Made by a program: the position numbers and the translations under genes
Part shown: in pieces, positions 46,084-55,240 of the stretch
Layout: every line of letters begins with the position of its first letter
How positions within the stretch are numbered: position 1 is the first letter of the stretch
DNA from: Dastarcus helophoroides
Taxonomy: Eukaryota; Arthropoda; Insecta; Coleoptera; Bothrideridae
Assembly (NCBI GenBank): GCA_028583605.1
Contig: CM053325.1
Location: forward strand, 40,413,435 to 40,477,434
Length of the DNA: 64,000 nt
Direction of reading: 5' to 3'
The notes under the pieces: generated by a model
Told to the model about the DNA's origin: nothing
The model's input: only the letters and a program-made list of their open reading frames with translations
Database searches by the model: none

Positions 46084-47254
46084 AGCCTCTTCTCTGCAAA
46101 GTGACTATTCGTTATGCAGTTACTAAGAAGCACAAGGAATATTTATTTCTCGTGTGAAAAAAATCACAAAAATTGCACATAAGCAATATTTGACAACTAC
46201 GCTTGATATTCACAGCTTAAAAACCGCTTGTCGTGTGAACACCACCGTAAAGCAGGTATAGACGATGGTACGCTTGAAGTCATAAAAACGCTAGCTGCGC
46301 CTCGTCCGGACGAGGGTACGCTCGACACAGCCTCGCCGTGACGCTGCGTGTGTTCACTACCATAAAATCCGATGGAATCAAATGCCGAGTCGGCTGCCGA
46401 GTCGGCTGCCGACTCGGCCGCCGACTCGGCAAAAACCGCTTCGTGTGTCTTTAGCCTTAATCGGCTCCTGGTAATATGTTGAATATTTATGTATGTTAAT
46501 TTATGTATGTTAACTGAAGACCGATTTTTAGTCCCCAAATTTTCGGGATTATGTTTTTCTGATCCCCGGATTGACATAACTTCAAAAAAGTTGTAAAATG
46601 AACTGCATCCAGTGAAATACTTAGTGTCAGTGCTCTCGACAACATTGCTTGTCTATCATTTTAACATAAAATACAAAAAGTTTTATCCCAAACAAGCAGC
46701 ACTAATTAACTCAGCGGGATTTCTATTCTCCTATTCTTATGTGAAATAAAATTCTTATATTTTGAACTAAAAGGTTTGGTGATGAGACACCGGATGCGTT
46801 GTTATTTCTCAGATCATATTTTTACAATTCAAATTAGGATACTCCTATCAGATTAGTTTTCTTTATATTTAAGAGAAAAGTAACTGATTAATACTTTTTG
46901 CTTTAGTGTGTTAATTTATATTTGTTATATTTTTGTATATTTATATTTTCATAATTAAAGATTTTTCAAATATAATTTTGGTTTTCTATTTTTTATCTTT
47001 TTCTATTCTATGTGAACTAAGCTGACCTATTTTTTGTCAACTGTCATGAGATGACGTTTTAACTAGTCATATTTTAAAAAATGATTTAGATTATTGTCAA
47101 CATTGATTAACAAAACTTTAAATATTTCCAACCTAGGTCGTAGAAAGGTTAAATAAATTTAATAAACATAATGTTTCCGACCAATAAGAGTCCACCATGA
47201 AGAAAAGTTCTAATATATTACAATAACGATTTAACTTTGCATAAAATCACTTAC

Positions 47255-47425
47255 GTTCGATGAAATTCTGCTATCTCTTTTAGATTTCCAAAAATTATTT
47301 CGAAATTGTTCTTGACGATCTGCGGTACTCCTTTGGCTTCCGATTTAAATATATAGCTGTCTACTACATAATCCAAATCTCGAACAAACTCCTGTTCTGT
47401 TTCTACTAGTTCTCGCACTACTGCC
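47255..47425 (-). CDS. unc-89: Unc-89 exon D: start of DH domain
   Basis: The exon is 171 nt, phase 2 at both ends; acceptor TTTTAG|GGC, donor AAC|GTAAGT. It encodes AVVRELVETEQEFVRDLDYV, VDSYIFKSEAKGVPQIVKNN and FEIIFGNLKEIAEFHR. The E(L/T)-E-x-E-(F/Y)-VRDL helix is DH conserved region 1, and the IFGN-(L/I)-x-E-I-x-xFH stretch is the classic second helix. Together with E, F and G it gives a complete DH fold, consistent with a RhoGEF. Confidence 0.94.
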
Positions 47426-47484
47426 CTAAAACAAAATAGTCAATTTATTAAACCATAACTTAGAATAACACTAGATATAGTGTA

Positions 47485-49624
47485 CAGGGTCAATCATAAA
47501 GAATGGGCCAACGCTAAACTGGAGATACTACTTAAAACAAGTGAAGAATTTGAAAGAAGGGTTAAGTAGATTTAGAGGGACTTGGGACTGCCAGACACCC
47601 AAAGCCAGACTGTTGCCCTTTGACTGAACACCGTCACTGTACCATCACCTAACCGACCAGAAATAATCGTTTTTAAAAAAGAAAAAGTTCAATTCACTTG
47701 GACGGAAAAGTTGATTATTACTAAGGTTAAGAAAACAATGTTAATGCTTTGAAAACCAGGGTGATAAGAATTTTTATTTCTCTCCTAACACATACAAAGG
47801 GACTGTTTCAACAAATATTTAAACTCAATTAAAAACCATTGTTAAACGCATTACATATCGCGTGAGTAAATTATCATATCCAAAGCAAGATATTCAAGTG
47901 CGGTATTTTATTCGAAGAAAGAGAGCGATTGTGTGATAAATCGCAAACATTTTTTTAATCTTATTTAAGAACTATTAAGAAATGTTAAAATCTCTTTAAT
48001 CCTCAAATAAACAATTATAAATGATTAAAATGATCTCAGGTATTACCAAAAATGTATGGAAATTTGTATTTCAGCTTAAAAAAATTCAAGTTAACTTCTT
48101 TAGCAGGTTTGATGTTATGCTACACCTACCACCATTGCATAGAATCATATATGTATTACTGCATAGCATTCTGATTGTTTGACTTCTATATGTTAGATTT
48201 TTTACTCATCCATGCCTTTATTTCTCGACTTTTCTACAAATTGTCTCGAGTCTATGATTCAGTGATGTGGTAAGATGTCACAATATCCCTTTCATAAACA
48301 GCAAGGAAAGCAAACCCAAAGCGATAAAGATTTTAGCATTTATGAAAGGCGCGGTAGAAGGCAGCTCTCGATGGATCGCTCGTACAAGACATCGGTTGAA
48401 ATTCTTTTAAGATCCATGAGTCATAACGTATCTCATTTATGTCACAAAATAGTCACTGCTTAACTACAATGTTTGTCAAAATTTGTTTTGAGTGACTATA
48501 TATTGCTCTTACCACTACCATGAAATAGCAACCTTTAAGCTGCAAAGCCTACTGTTTTTTGATTACAGTTATGGTTGACTTTTGACTTCTATGTGATTTC
48601 TGGCACGACATGCTCATTGATATAAAGTCTTTGCCTACATGTGCTAGCCGAACTTTTATATTCACAAAACGCAGTCCTTGGACGACCGCATGCCCAACTA
48701 TGTGTCCTACTACAAAGGCCACCATTGACTCGCAGAACTTGAGCTGCTTAACTTTTGAGTAATGGTTGTCCCACAAAATTTTTAAAGGTACATAAGCCTT
48801 GACCACCCGTGCCTGTTGAATCTTGACATTTACACGCTGCAATTTTTAGATGACTCGATCTTTACACTTACCGTCGCAATGGCCACTATTGAATTGTAGC
48901 ACTTGCGATGCATATTTTACTGTTTTTTGATTACAGTAATGGTTGTATTACGAAATTTTTACTGGTGTACTGGCTTTGATTATATGTGCCTGTGGAACCT
49001 TGACATTTACAAGGTGCAATTTTTTGACAATCGTATCTCCAGATGCATTTACCACAATTGAGTTGCTTCAATTGTGCTGCATACCTTACTGTTTTTTTGA
49101 TTACATTAATGGTTGACTTACAAAATTTTCAATGCTGCACTGGCCTTGACTACATGTGCTTGTTGAACCTTGACATTCACAAGCGGCAGCTCTTAGAGGA
49201 CCGCATCTCTAGATTTCCTGCTACAATTACCACCATTAAGTCGCAGCACTTGCGCTGCATGCCTTACTGTTTTTGATTCCAGTAATGGTTGACTTACGAA
49301 ATGTTTAATGGTATTCTGACCTTGACTACATGTGCTTGTTTAACCTTACCATTTACAAGCCTCAGATTTTTTATGATAGCACCTCTTCCGGTCCTGATCC
49401 AATCGTCACCATTGAATCGCAGCATTTGCACTGCTTACTTTACTGTTTTTTGCAGAGACTTAATAGACTAAACGCTTCAATCTCGTAGCATAAGAACCGT
49501 TGAATATAAAATACGGGGAAAATACCTCGTAAACCTGCAACATTTGTAAAAGGCATGTTAAGCTCAATCACGATATTTTGGTGTGTAGTATCTCCAGTTG
49601 CCCATTCTTAATGAATCGCCCTGT
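47485..49624. mobile_element. 2.1-kb TA-flanked mariner-type non-autonomous element
   Basis: The left end CAGGGTCAATCATAAAGAAT and right end (complement) CAGGGCGATTCATTAAGAAT are inverted matches flanked by TA. Both continue with AACTGGAGATACTACT. The right end also matches 18781-18890, the end of a mariner-type relic, for more than 100 bp. The interior has no transposase; instead it contains the satellite-like array at 48540-49455. Confidence 0.82.
48540..49455. repeat. Tandem array, ~175-bp unit, five to six copies
   Basis: The anchor ACTGTTTTTTGATTACAG (or close variants) recurs at 48551, 48919, 49088, 49266 and 49442. A decayed copy lies near 48750 (CTTTTGAGTAATGGTTG). Each unit also has CCTTGACTACATGTGC, AACCTTGACATTTACAAG and CACCATTGAATCGCAGCA at matching offsets. 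Spacing is 169-200 bp. Units differ by many substitutions. This is the length and form of a satellite monomer, but it lies inside a transposon. Confidence 0.87.
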
Positions 49625-50236
49625 ATAATGGCTGATTTTATTTTTTTACACAGACCAACTTGACTAGGCTCTCTGTATTTTAATGTATGTCTGAGTATTT
49701 CCCAATATATCGCAATACGCCTCAATATGTTGCAGTGTTTTTCAATATGGTGCACTATGTCTTTGTTGTACAACTAAAACCAACTGTTAGACTAGTAGTA
49801 GTACAACTGAAATCAATTGTTAGACAAGTCGTTATGAAAACCAACTGTTAGACAAGTTGTTGTACATAATTTTGGTGCAATGGACTGGTCCTTGGTTATC
49901 TTCAAAAATTAAAATACAAATATTAGTATATCTTTGAAGATGACAGCGTTTCGATAGCCAAGCTATTATCTTCAGAGAAATACTAGAGTATCTCTGGCTG
50001 TCGAAAGGCATTAGAGAAACCTTTGTTGTATTTTCTACTTTACTTTTGCAAAGTAATGTAGTATATCAGAATTTTATTGCATATTTGCTGACTGAATCGA
50101 TTCATGTTTTCTACAGAATCTGAAAAATCTTTGAATTTTATGTTTTAGTTTTACTAATAGTTACCTACATCTGCCAGATTTTTATTAAAACAAAAAACAT
50201 CATATTTTTTTAAAATACTTAAAATATAATACTTAC

Positions 50237-50362
50237 TGCCTTCGAAATGCTGCATCTCCAGGCAAGCCGACATTGCCAGGAGATGGATCATCTACAGCTT
50301 GGAGAATCTTACATGGTACCCATCCTTGTTTTTTGTCTCCTTTGACTGTTCGAACTAGCCAT
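50237..50362 (-). CDS. unc-89: Unc-89 exon C: second half of SH3 domain and linker
   Basis: The exon is 126 nt, phase 2 at both ends; acceptor CATCAG|ATGG, donor CA|GTAAGT. It encodes WLVRTVKGDKKQGWVPCKIL followed by QAVDDPSPGNVGLPGDAAFR. The W at the start and GWVPC near residue 14 are the binding-groove Trp and the final-strand WVP motif of SH3 domains. The linker NVGLPGDAA then leads to the DH domain in exon D. Only 42 codons, but the fit of both splice phases and the SH3 residues is convincing. Confidence 0.92.
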
Positions 50363-51604
50363 CTGATGAAAAAAAATTAATTGAATTTACTTAAAGAAAA
50401 GAAAATGTTTCAATTTTTTCATATTTCAAAATGTCAACCGACTGATCCAAATTAAGTCCACAGTATTCTTAATTTTGTTTTTATTAAAGATTCAAAATTG
50501 GTTTAATTAGCAAATTAAGATGGTTTTTGTCATTGACTGATATGGCGTAATGGGAAAAAAGTCACAATTTTTAAAAGGAAACCATATATTTTATGTTTTT
50601 ATAAAAGGTATTTTAGGAATTTAGAATAAAAATAATTACCATAAATTTTTGCTGAGATGACGTCAATTAATAAGAAAACAAAAACACCATAATGAAGAAT
50701 AAAAATTTTATGCATTTAAAAATATAAATCTTATTGTTTAAAACAGTTACATTTTACAAGAGATGCTCGAAATTAGCACCGTTTGGTTCCAGGCAGTAGT
50801 AGATGCGCTTGTCTCACTTTTTGAAATGTTTCTCATGTAATTCACCTGCATCTGTCAACAACTCATTGTCGTAAGTTCTTTAAATTGGCCGGTTGTATTT
50901 TGTATATCACCGACTTCAAATGGCCCCAGAGAAAAAAACTAAACTTGTCAAGTCTGGTGATCATGTTGACCACGTCTGGCAAATTAACGGTTCGGCAATC
51001 GGTTGTTAAGCTAATTACAGACGTTTAAGGTATCTTGTAGAAAAAAGAACTCATTTTTGTCCAAAATTTTATTTCCTTCTATATCTTGCTGATTCTCCAT
51101 TTCTCCGATTATTAAGATATCTATGATGTTTTCTAATATATTCAAGTAAATGTTACCAGTTAGTGTTTCATTTATGAATATGGGCCCAGTGACAGCATCA
51201 CCAAGAGTCCCTGCCAAAACTTTCAGTTTTCAGGCAGGTTGAGTATGACCTTCTTTGACAAAATGGGGGTTTTTATCGCTCCAGTAACGCACATTGTGTT
51301 TATTAACAGAGCCATGTAAAGTAAAACTGCATTCCTTACTGAAGCAGATATTCTTTACAAAATTTTGGTTTTCAGACACCATATTCGTTTGTCGTAATCA
51401 TCTTCACCAAACTCTTGAACCAGCATCCCAAAAATCCCTGCACAAACATTCGCTTTTTACGGAGCTTGAGTATGACCCTCTCTGACCAAATAGGGTTCTT
51501 ATCGATTTAATAAGGCACATTTAGTTTATTAACAGAGCCATGTAAAATAAATTTGCATTCATTATTGAAGAAAATAATTAAATTTAAAGTACACAAACTT
51601 CAGT

Positions 51605-51894
51605 TGTTAAACAATTTATTTAGAAACTTTTGCCAAGGCAAGAGCTCCTAGACAGACTGAAGTGAGCTCTCTAGCTAATACAGCAATTAAAAGTTAATAA
51701 GAATTGACTATTTATGTCTTAATACAATGCCTATATAAACTTAAGATATGGTAAATCAATTAATATTAATAATTGCTTAATTACATAAACCTAATTTGTG
51801 GGAGTATCGATCATACGTTTGTCTCAGGGTAATAAAGTTATTGCTCAGCGTCATCAATATCTTCTAATTAACGGCACACGTGTACGTAATTACA
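51605..51894 (-). mobile_element. LTR-like block
   Basis: On the minus strand the block reads TGTAATTACGTACACG ... ATTGTTTAACA (TG...CA form, 290 bp). It has a TTTATATAGGC box near 51735 and CTAAATAAATTG near its end, the layout of an LTR promoter and polyadenylation signal. No target duplication or internal retroelement was seen, so this is a form-based call only. Confidence 0.4.
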
Positions 51895-52169
51895 TACGGG
51901 GTCCGCCATTAGTGTATGGACGAACAATAACTCCTAAGACTGATGAGATATCAAAATGAAATGTTGTGCAGACGCGTATATCTATAGGGAGCACGTTTTA
52001 AAATATTTTTATTTTATTGTACAAATCTTATACAGAGTGTTCATATAAACATACTCTTTTTAAATGAAACACCCGGTATATCGTTGCGTTTTTAAATAGT
52101 CTTGTAAAAATGCAGCAAAATAATATATGCTTTGTGATGGTTTTGATAGATCGTTTTCCTAATTAAGGT

Positions 52170-52293
52170 TCATAAATCCGGAGACAGGACTCCAATGCAG
52201 TCATTTGTAAACACTCAGTATGATGTAGTATTTACTACATCATAGTGAGTGTTTACGAATGACTGCATCGGAGTCCTGTCTCCGGATTTATGA
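52170..52293. repeat. Hairpin with 61-bp arms and 2-base loop
   Basis: The left arm 52170-52230 and right arm 52233-52293 are reverse complements except at three positions. Landmarks are CCGGAGACAGGACTCC on the left, its complement GGAGTCCTGTCTCCGG on the right, and TGATGTAGTA|TT|TACTACATCA at the turn. A third partial copy of the inner part, AATACTACATCATACTGAGTG, follows at 52296-52316. No open frame. Confidence 0.92.
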
Positions 52294-55096
52294 TAAATAC
52301 TACATCATACTGAGTGCATGTATATGATTATTATAATTAGTTAAAAATAATTTTACAATGTGCTTCCTATAGATGTAGGCCACTGGACAAAATTTAATTT
52401 TGATATCTTCTCAGGCTTAGAAGCTATCCTCCGTCCACCCACTAATGATAGACATAGTTTGGGTTTGCAATGATTAAATTTAACATAGTCTCACAAAACT
52501 CTATGCGTCTGTCGTAATCATCTTCACCAAGCTCTTAAATGAATTTTTATCACTTTACGAACTAATGAATATGAAAGCCCAGTAGCTTCAGTAGTCTGGC
52601 GCATAAAATTTGTGGAATTGGCAGTAATTCAATTCGAGTCATTTCATTTTCTACTGTATTACCATATCTTTTTTATATGGATGCCTATCATTAAAAACAT
52701 TTGCCATGGCTCTAGCATATTTGTTTGAGGAGCCATAAATAAAAATAATTTCAACTTTTTCAGCAACTGAATGCACGATTTTAACCCGAATGTGTGTAGA
52801 TTTACTTTAAAACTGAATCATTGTCAGTGTCAATGCATAAGAAAGAGTTTTTATTACAGAGAATACTTGATATCAACAGAAACAGATTTACCTTTTTACC
52901 TTGCTTTGATCCAAAAGCGACTTTTTTTAAGACTAATCGTGGAAATAAAAAAGTGCTAATATCCAAAAAGAACTTAAATAATCCTTTCAAACAATAAACT
53001 TTTTAACCCCCTTGTTCCATTTAAGTTTTTTGAGGGGGCTGCTGCCCCGCCTAAGGGGGTGCACCTACAGGTTTGGAACTACAGTAATTAAGTGTCCCCC
53101 TTACAACCAAAATTAACCGGTTTTATCACTTTGCACATAATTTTTTTGTTTTTTAAATTTTTGGTTGGTTTTTAAAAAAGCATGCTCTATTTGATATAAG
53201 ACGAGCAAAATACGCAGATATGTGTATGTCTGTGAATTAAATACGCGGATCAGGTTTATTCGTGTATGGCCGGCTATTAGTTTGTGTGAGCACAAAAATT
53301 TATTTGTACCAAATTTAACTGAAAATTTAGGCACTAAATTTTTCTTAAAAAATGAACTTATGAAGAATCAATAAACGTTATATTTGTTCTTGGAGAATAA
53401 TAAAAATACTTTATTAAAATCTAGAGATATTTCAATCAAAAGATTTTTTAAAAACTCTATTTTTAGCTTATTGGTCCAGTGATTTAAAACACTGGATCTG
53501 TGGGATTTTCAAAACAAAACAGATAACCACTTTTGGGGAAAATAAATATTTTCTGATCTATTATTATCGGTTTTTGTGGTCAAAGCAACAAACTTTAAAA
53601 CTTTCGACTCTACTCATCGGCTATTCACAATTAACTATTAAAATTCAAGGATTAATGATTTTTTAATTGGTAAGTTATTGGATTTATTGTAACTATTTCA
53701 TTTGTGAATATAAGTTTTACTTTATTTTCAATTGTCTTGACAAAATTGCAATTTTTTAAATTTATTTTTAACAATATTTAAAAGGACTTCTTCTACCTCA
53801 GGTAACAAACGACGAGGATGTTTGGTATTTATATATGTCTTTTAAAGAAATCATTTTCTCTAACATGATTAAATATAAAAACTAGATAAAATCAAATATG
53901 TTAGATAGGTCAGTATTTTGGCTTAAATGTTGATATATTAAGGTGGCTAGTTGGGTATCCCAAACTAAAGAAATCGAAACCGGTCATTGGTTCCAAGTTC
54001 TGTATCTGATAAATATTGAAAATCCATCGGTCTGTGCCTTAAGATATTGCAGCAAGTTGTAATAATTATCAATCACTCATCAAATCAGTACACTAACTCT
54101 GCTGTTTTTTAATAAAGAATTAAATAAGCTTTTACCCCTAAGCATTCATATAATTGGATATTGCTAACAAGGAAATTGCGCGAAGTGTACCTCAAGGATT
54201 TTCTTCATTTAGTAATAATATGTTATAGTACATAAGAAAATAGTGAACACGGTTTTTATGCTAACTCGGACATTTAAGGGATGAAACCCCCTATCAGAAA
54301 TAATCCCCAAAAACGGTCCTTCTCTAATGCCTTAAAAATAAATTGGAATTTTTTAATAAAACAAACATCACACTATTTTCCATAAAATTGCACTTCCAAC
54401 ATACCACTTACGCCAAAACATTACAAACCCTAATTTTTAAGGGGGTGATTTTTGTTATGTATCAAATTTTAAACGACTAAATTTTATTGAATTTGGCAAT
54501 TTCACTAAAAAAATTAAAAAATAAGATCTACCTCTTCTAGTGTTTTGCAAAAAAGGAATCATTGAAAGGGATGATTTACCACTTGGGTTAATTTTTTTCT
54601 GTTCAGTGATATGAAAAATTAATCACAACATATGTTTTTAATTTTATTGCTATAATGCTTATTTTGATATTTTGCACTAACAGTGAAATAACGTAGTACC
54701 CTTATTTTTATGAGGATTTGCGAATTCAATGGAATTGATTATTATTTGGAGGGTTATTTTTAAGGGGGCGTTTCACCCCGTGTCGGATATATTTTATGTA
54801 CTAAAACACATTACAAAATTAAGAAAATCAATGAGGAACACTTCGAATACTTTCCTTGTAAGTGTATTAATCCAGTTGATCCTAACGTCTTTTAATTCGA
54901 TGTACCTTTTGCTGATCAATAGTATGTCAATAGTATGTCAATAATGGTAATTCTGCAGACTAAATATGCAAAGTGTAATAATAGCTAATTACCGGCGGAA
55001 AAAAAATAATTGGAAAAAAGTCATAAGATGAGATTAAATAGATGAGGAATATACCTAAAAGTAGAATATATAAAATATAATGTAGGGTATACTCAC

Positions 55097-55240
55097 CTTG
55101 CATTTGCATCAAAACTCTTTGGTGTATATCTTGAACTTGCATATTTCCTCTTTGGCTTTAAAGAAAGTTTATGGCGAGCTGCGGAACTGTTCAGTTTTTC
55201 TTGCGAGGTAACATCTAAGTCTGGATCCAATTTAATACGT
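55097..55240 (-). CDS. unc-89: Unc-89 exon B: basic insert within the SH3 domain
   Basis: The exon is 144 nt, phase 2 at both ends; acceptor TTTCAG|ACG, donor CAAG|GTGAGT. It encodes RIKLDPDLDVTSQEKLNSSA, ARHKLSLKPKRKYASSRYTP and KSFDANA. It lies between the two halves of the SH3 domain and is rich in Lys, Arg and Ser, probably an exposed loop. I recall a similar LDPDL...EKLNSSAARHKLS segment in insect Unc-89, which supports it as a normal part of the protein. Its length and phases allow skipping without frameshift. Confidence 0.9.

Larger units (their letters stand above)
45061..46456. mobile_element. PIF/Harbinger transposon, defective
   Basis: The inverted termini GGGTAAAGACACACGAAGCG (45061) and CGCTTCGTGTGTCTTTAGCC (46437-46456) are flanked by TTA on both sides (45058-45060, 46457-46459). 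A 3-bp TTA duplication is the mark of PIF/Harbinger. The termini continue as GCCGAGTCGGC; on the right this 11-bp palindrome is amplified to four copies (46383-46430). A broken transposase start lies inside, interrupted by a second element. The right third (46100-46380) is GC-rich with no clear product. Confidence 0.85.
39675..47203. mobile_element. 7.5-kb composite unit with ~230-bp terminal inverted repeats
   Basis: The left end, CATGGTGGACTCTTATTGG (39679), and right end, CCAATAAGAGTCCACCATG (47181-47199), are inverted matches. Pairing continues inward through GGAAATATTTAAA, TATGACTA, CTCATGACAGTTGACAAAAA and the CATAGAATAG-like stretch (left 40755-40775, right 46990-47020). The left terminal repeat is itself interrupted by the 918-bp palindrome at 39818-40735. 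The same terminal sequence occurs at 14100-14186 and in the foldback at 61644-63020. Inside are a solo LTR and a PIF/Harbinger element. Whether the whole moved as one element or is two facing copies is unresolved. No cognate transposase was found. Confidence 0.75.
39435..47254 (-). other. Intron between exons D and E (7.8 kb), almost all one insertion
   Basis: A phase 2 intron, donor AAC|GTAAGT and acceptor TTGACAG. The 7,529-bp unit between the terminal repeats at 39675 and 47203 leaves only about 291 bp of other intron sequence (39435-39674 and 47204-47254). The interior not annotated separately (40860-41970, 42500-43320, 43700-44250, 46500-46960) is AT-rich and non-coding as far as I can see. 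Confidence 0.8.
47426..50236 (-). other. Intron between exons C and D (2.8 kb)
   Basis: A phase 2 intron, donor CA|GTAAGT and acceptor TTTTAG. A TA-flanked transposon (47485-49624) makes up about three quarters. The remainder (49625-50236) holds repeated CAACTGTTAGACAAGT-like words at 49780-49860 and otherwise nothing I can support. Confidence 0.85.
50757..52750 (-). pseudogene. Mosaic of two mariner-type transposase relics
   Basis: The left part (50757-51417) reads, minus strand, FGEDDYDKRI, TLHGSVNK-like, MAGTLGDAVTGPIFINETL, FFLQDT, then SPDLTSLVFFLWGHLKS and NLKELTTM: middle to C-terminal blocks of one copy. The right part holds another: RAMANVFND and an FKSLVKMITTD region (52440-52750) plus NNECKFILHGSVNKLN and DKNPIWSERVI (51420-51570). 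The word CGTAATCATCTTCACCAA occurs in both (51393 and 52515). Between the halves of the second copy lie an LTR-like block and a hairpin. Many stops; both copies dead. Confidence 0.7.
50363..55096 (-). other. Intron between exons B and C (4.7 kb)
   Basis: A phase 2 intron, donor AAG|GTGAGT and acceptor CATCAG. It is filled by the mosaic mariner relic and its insertions (50757-52750). At 54240-54800 facing fragments GGGATGAAACCCCCT and GGGGGCGTTTCACCCC suggest a further decayed inverted-repeat element. The part 52990-54240 is AT-rich; a short G/C-rich scrap at 53030-53070 (GAGGGGGCTGCTGCC) is unassigned. Confidence 0.8.
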
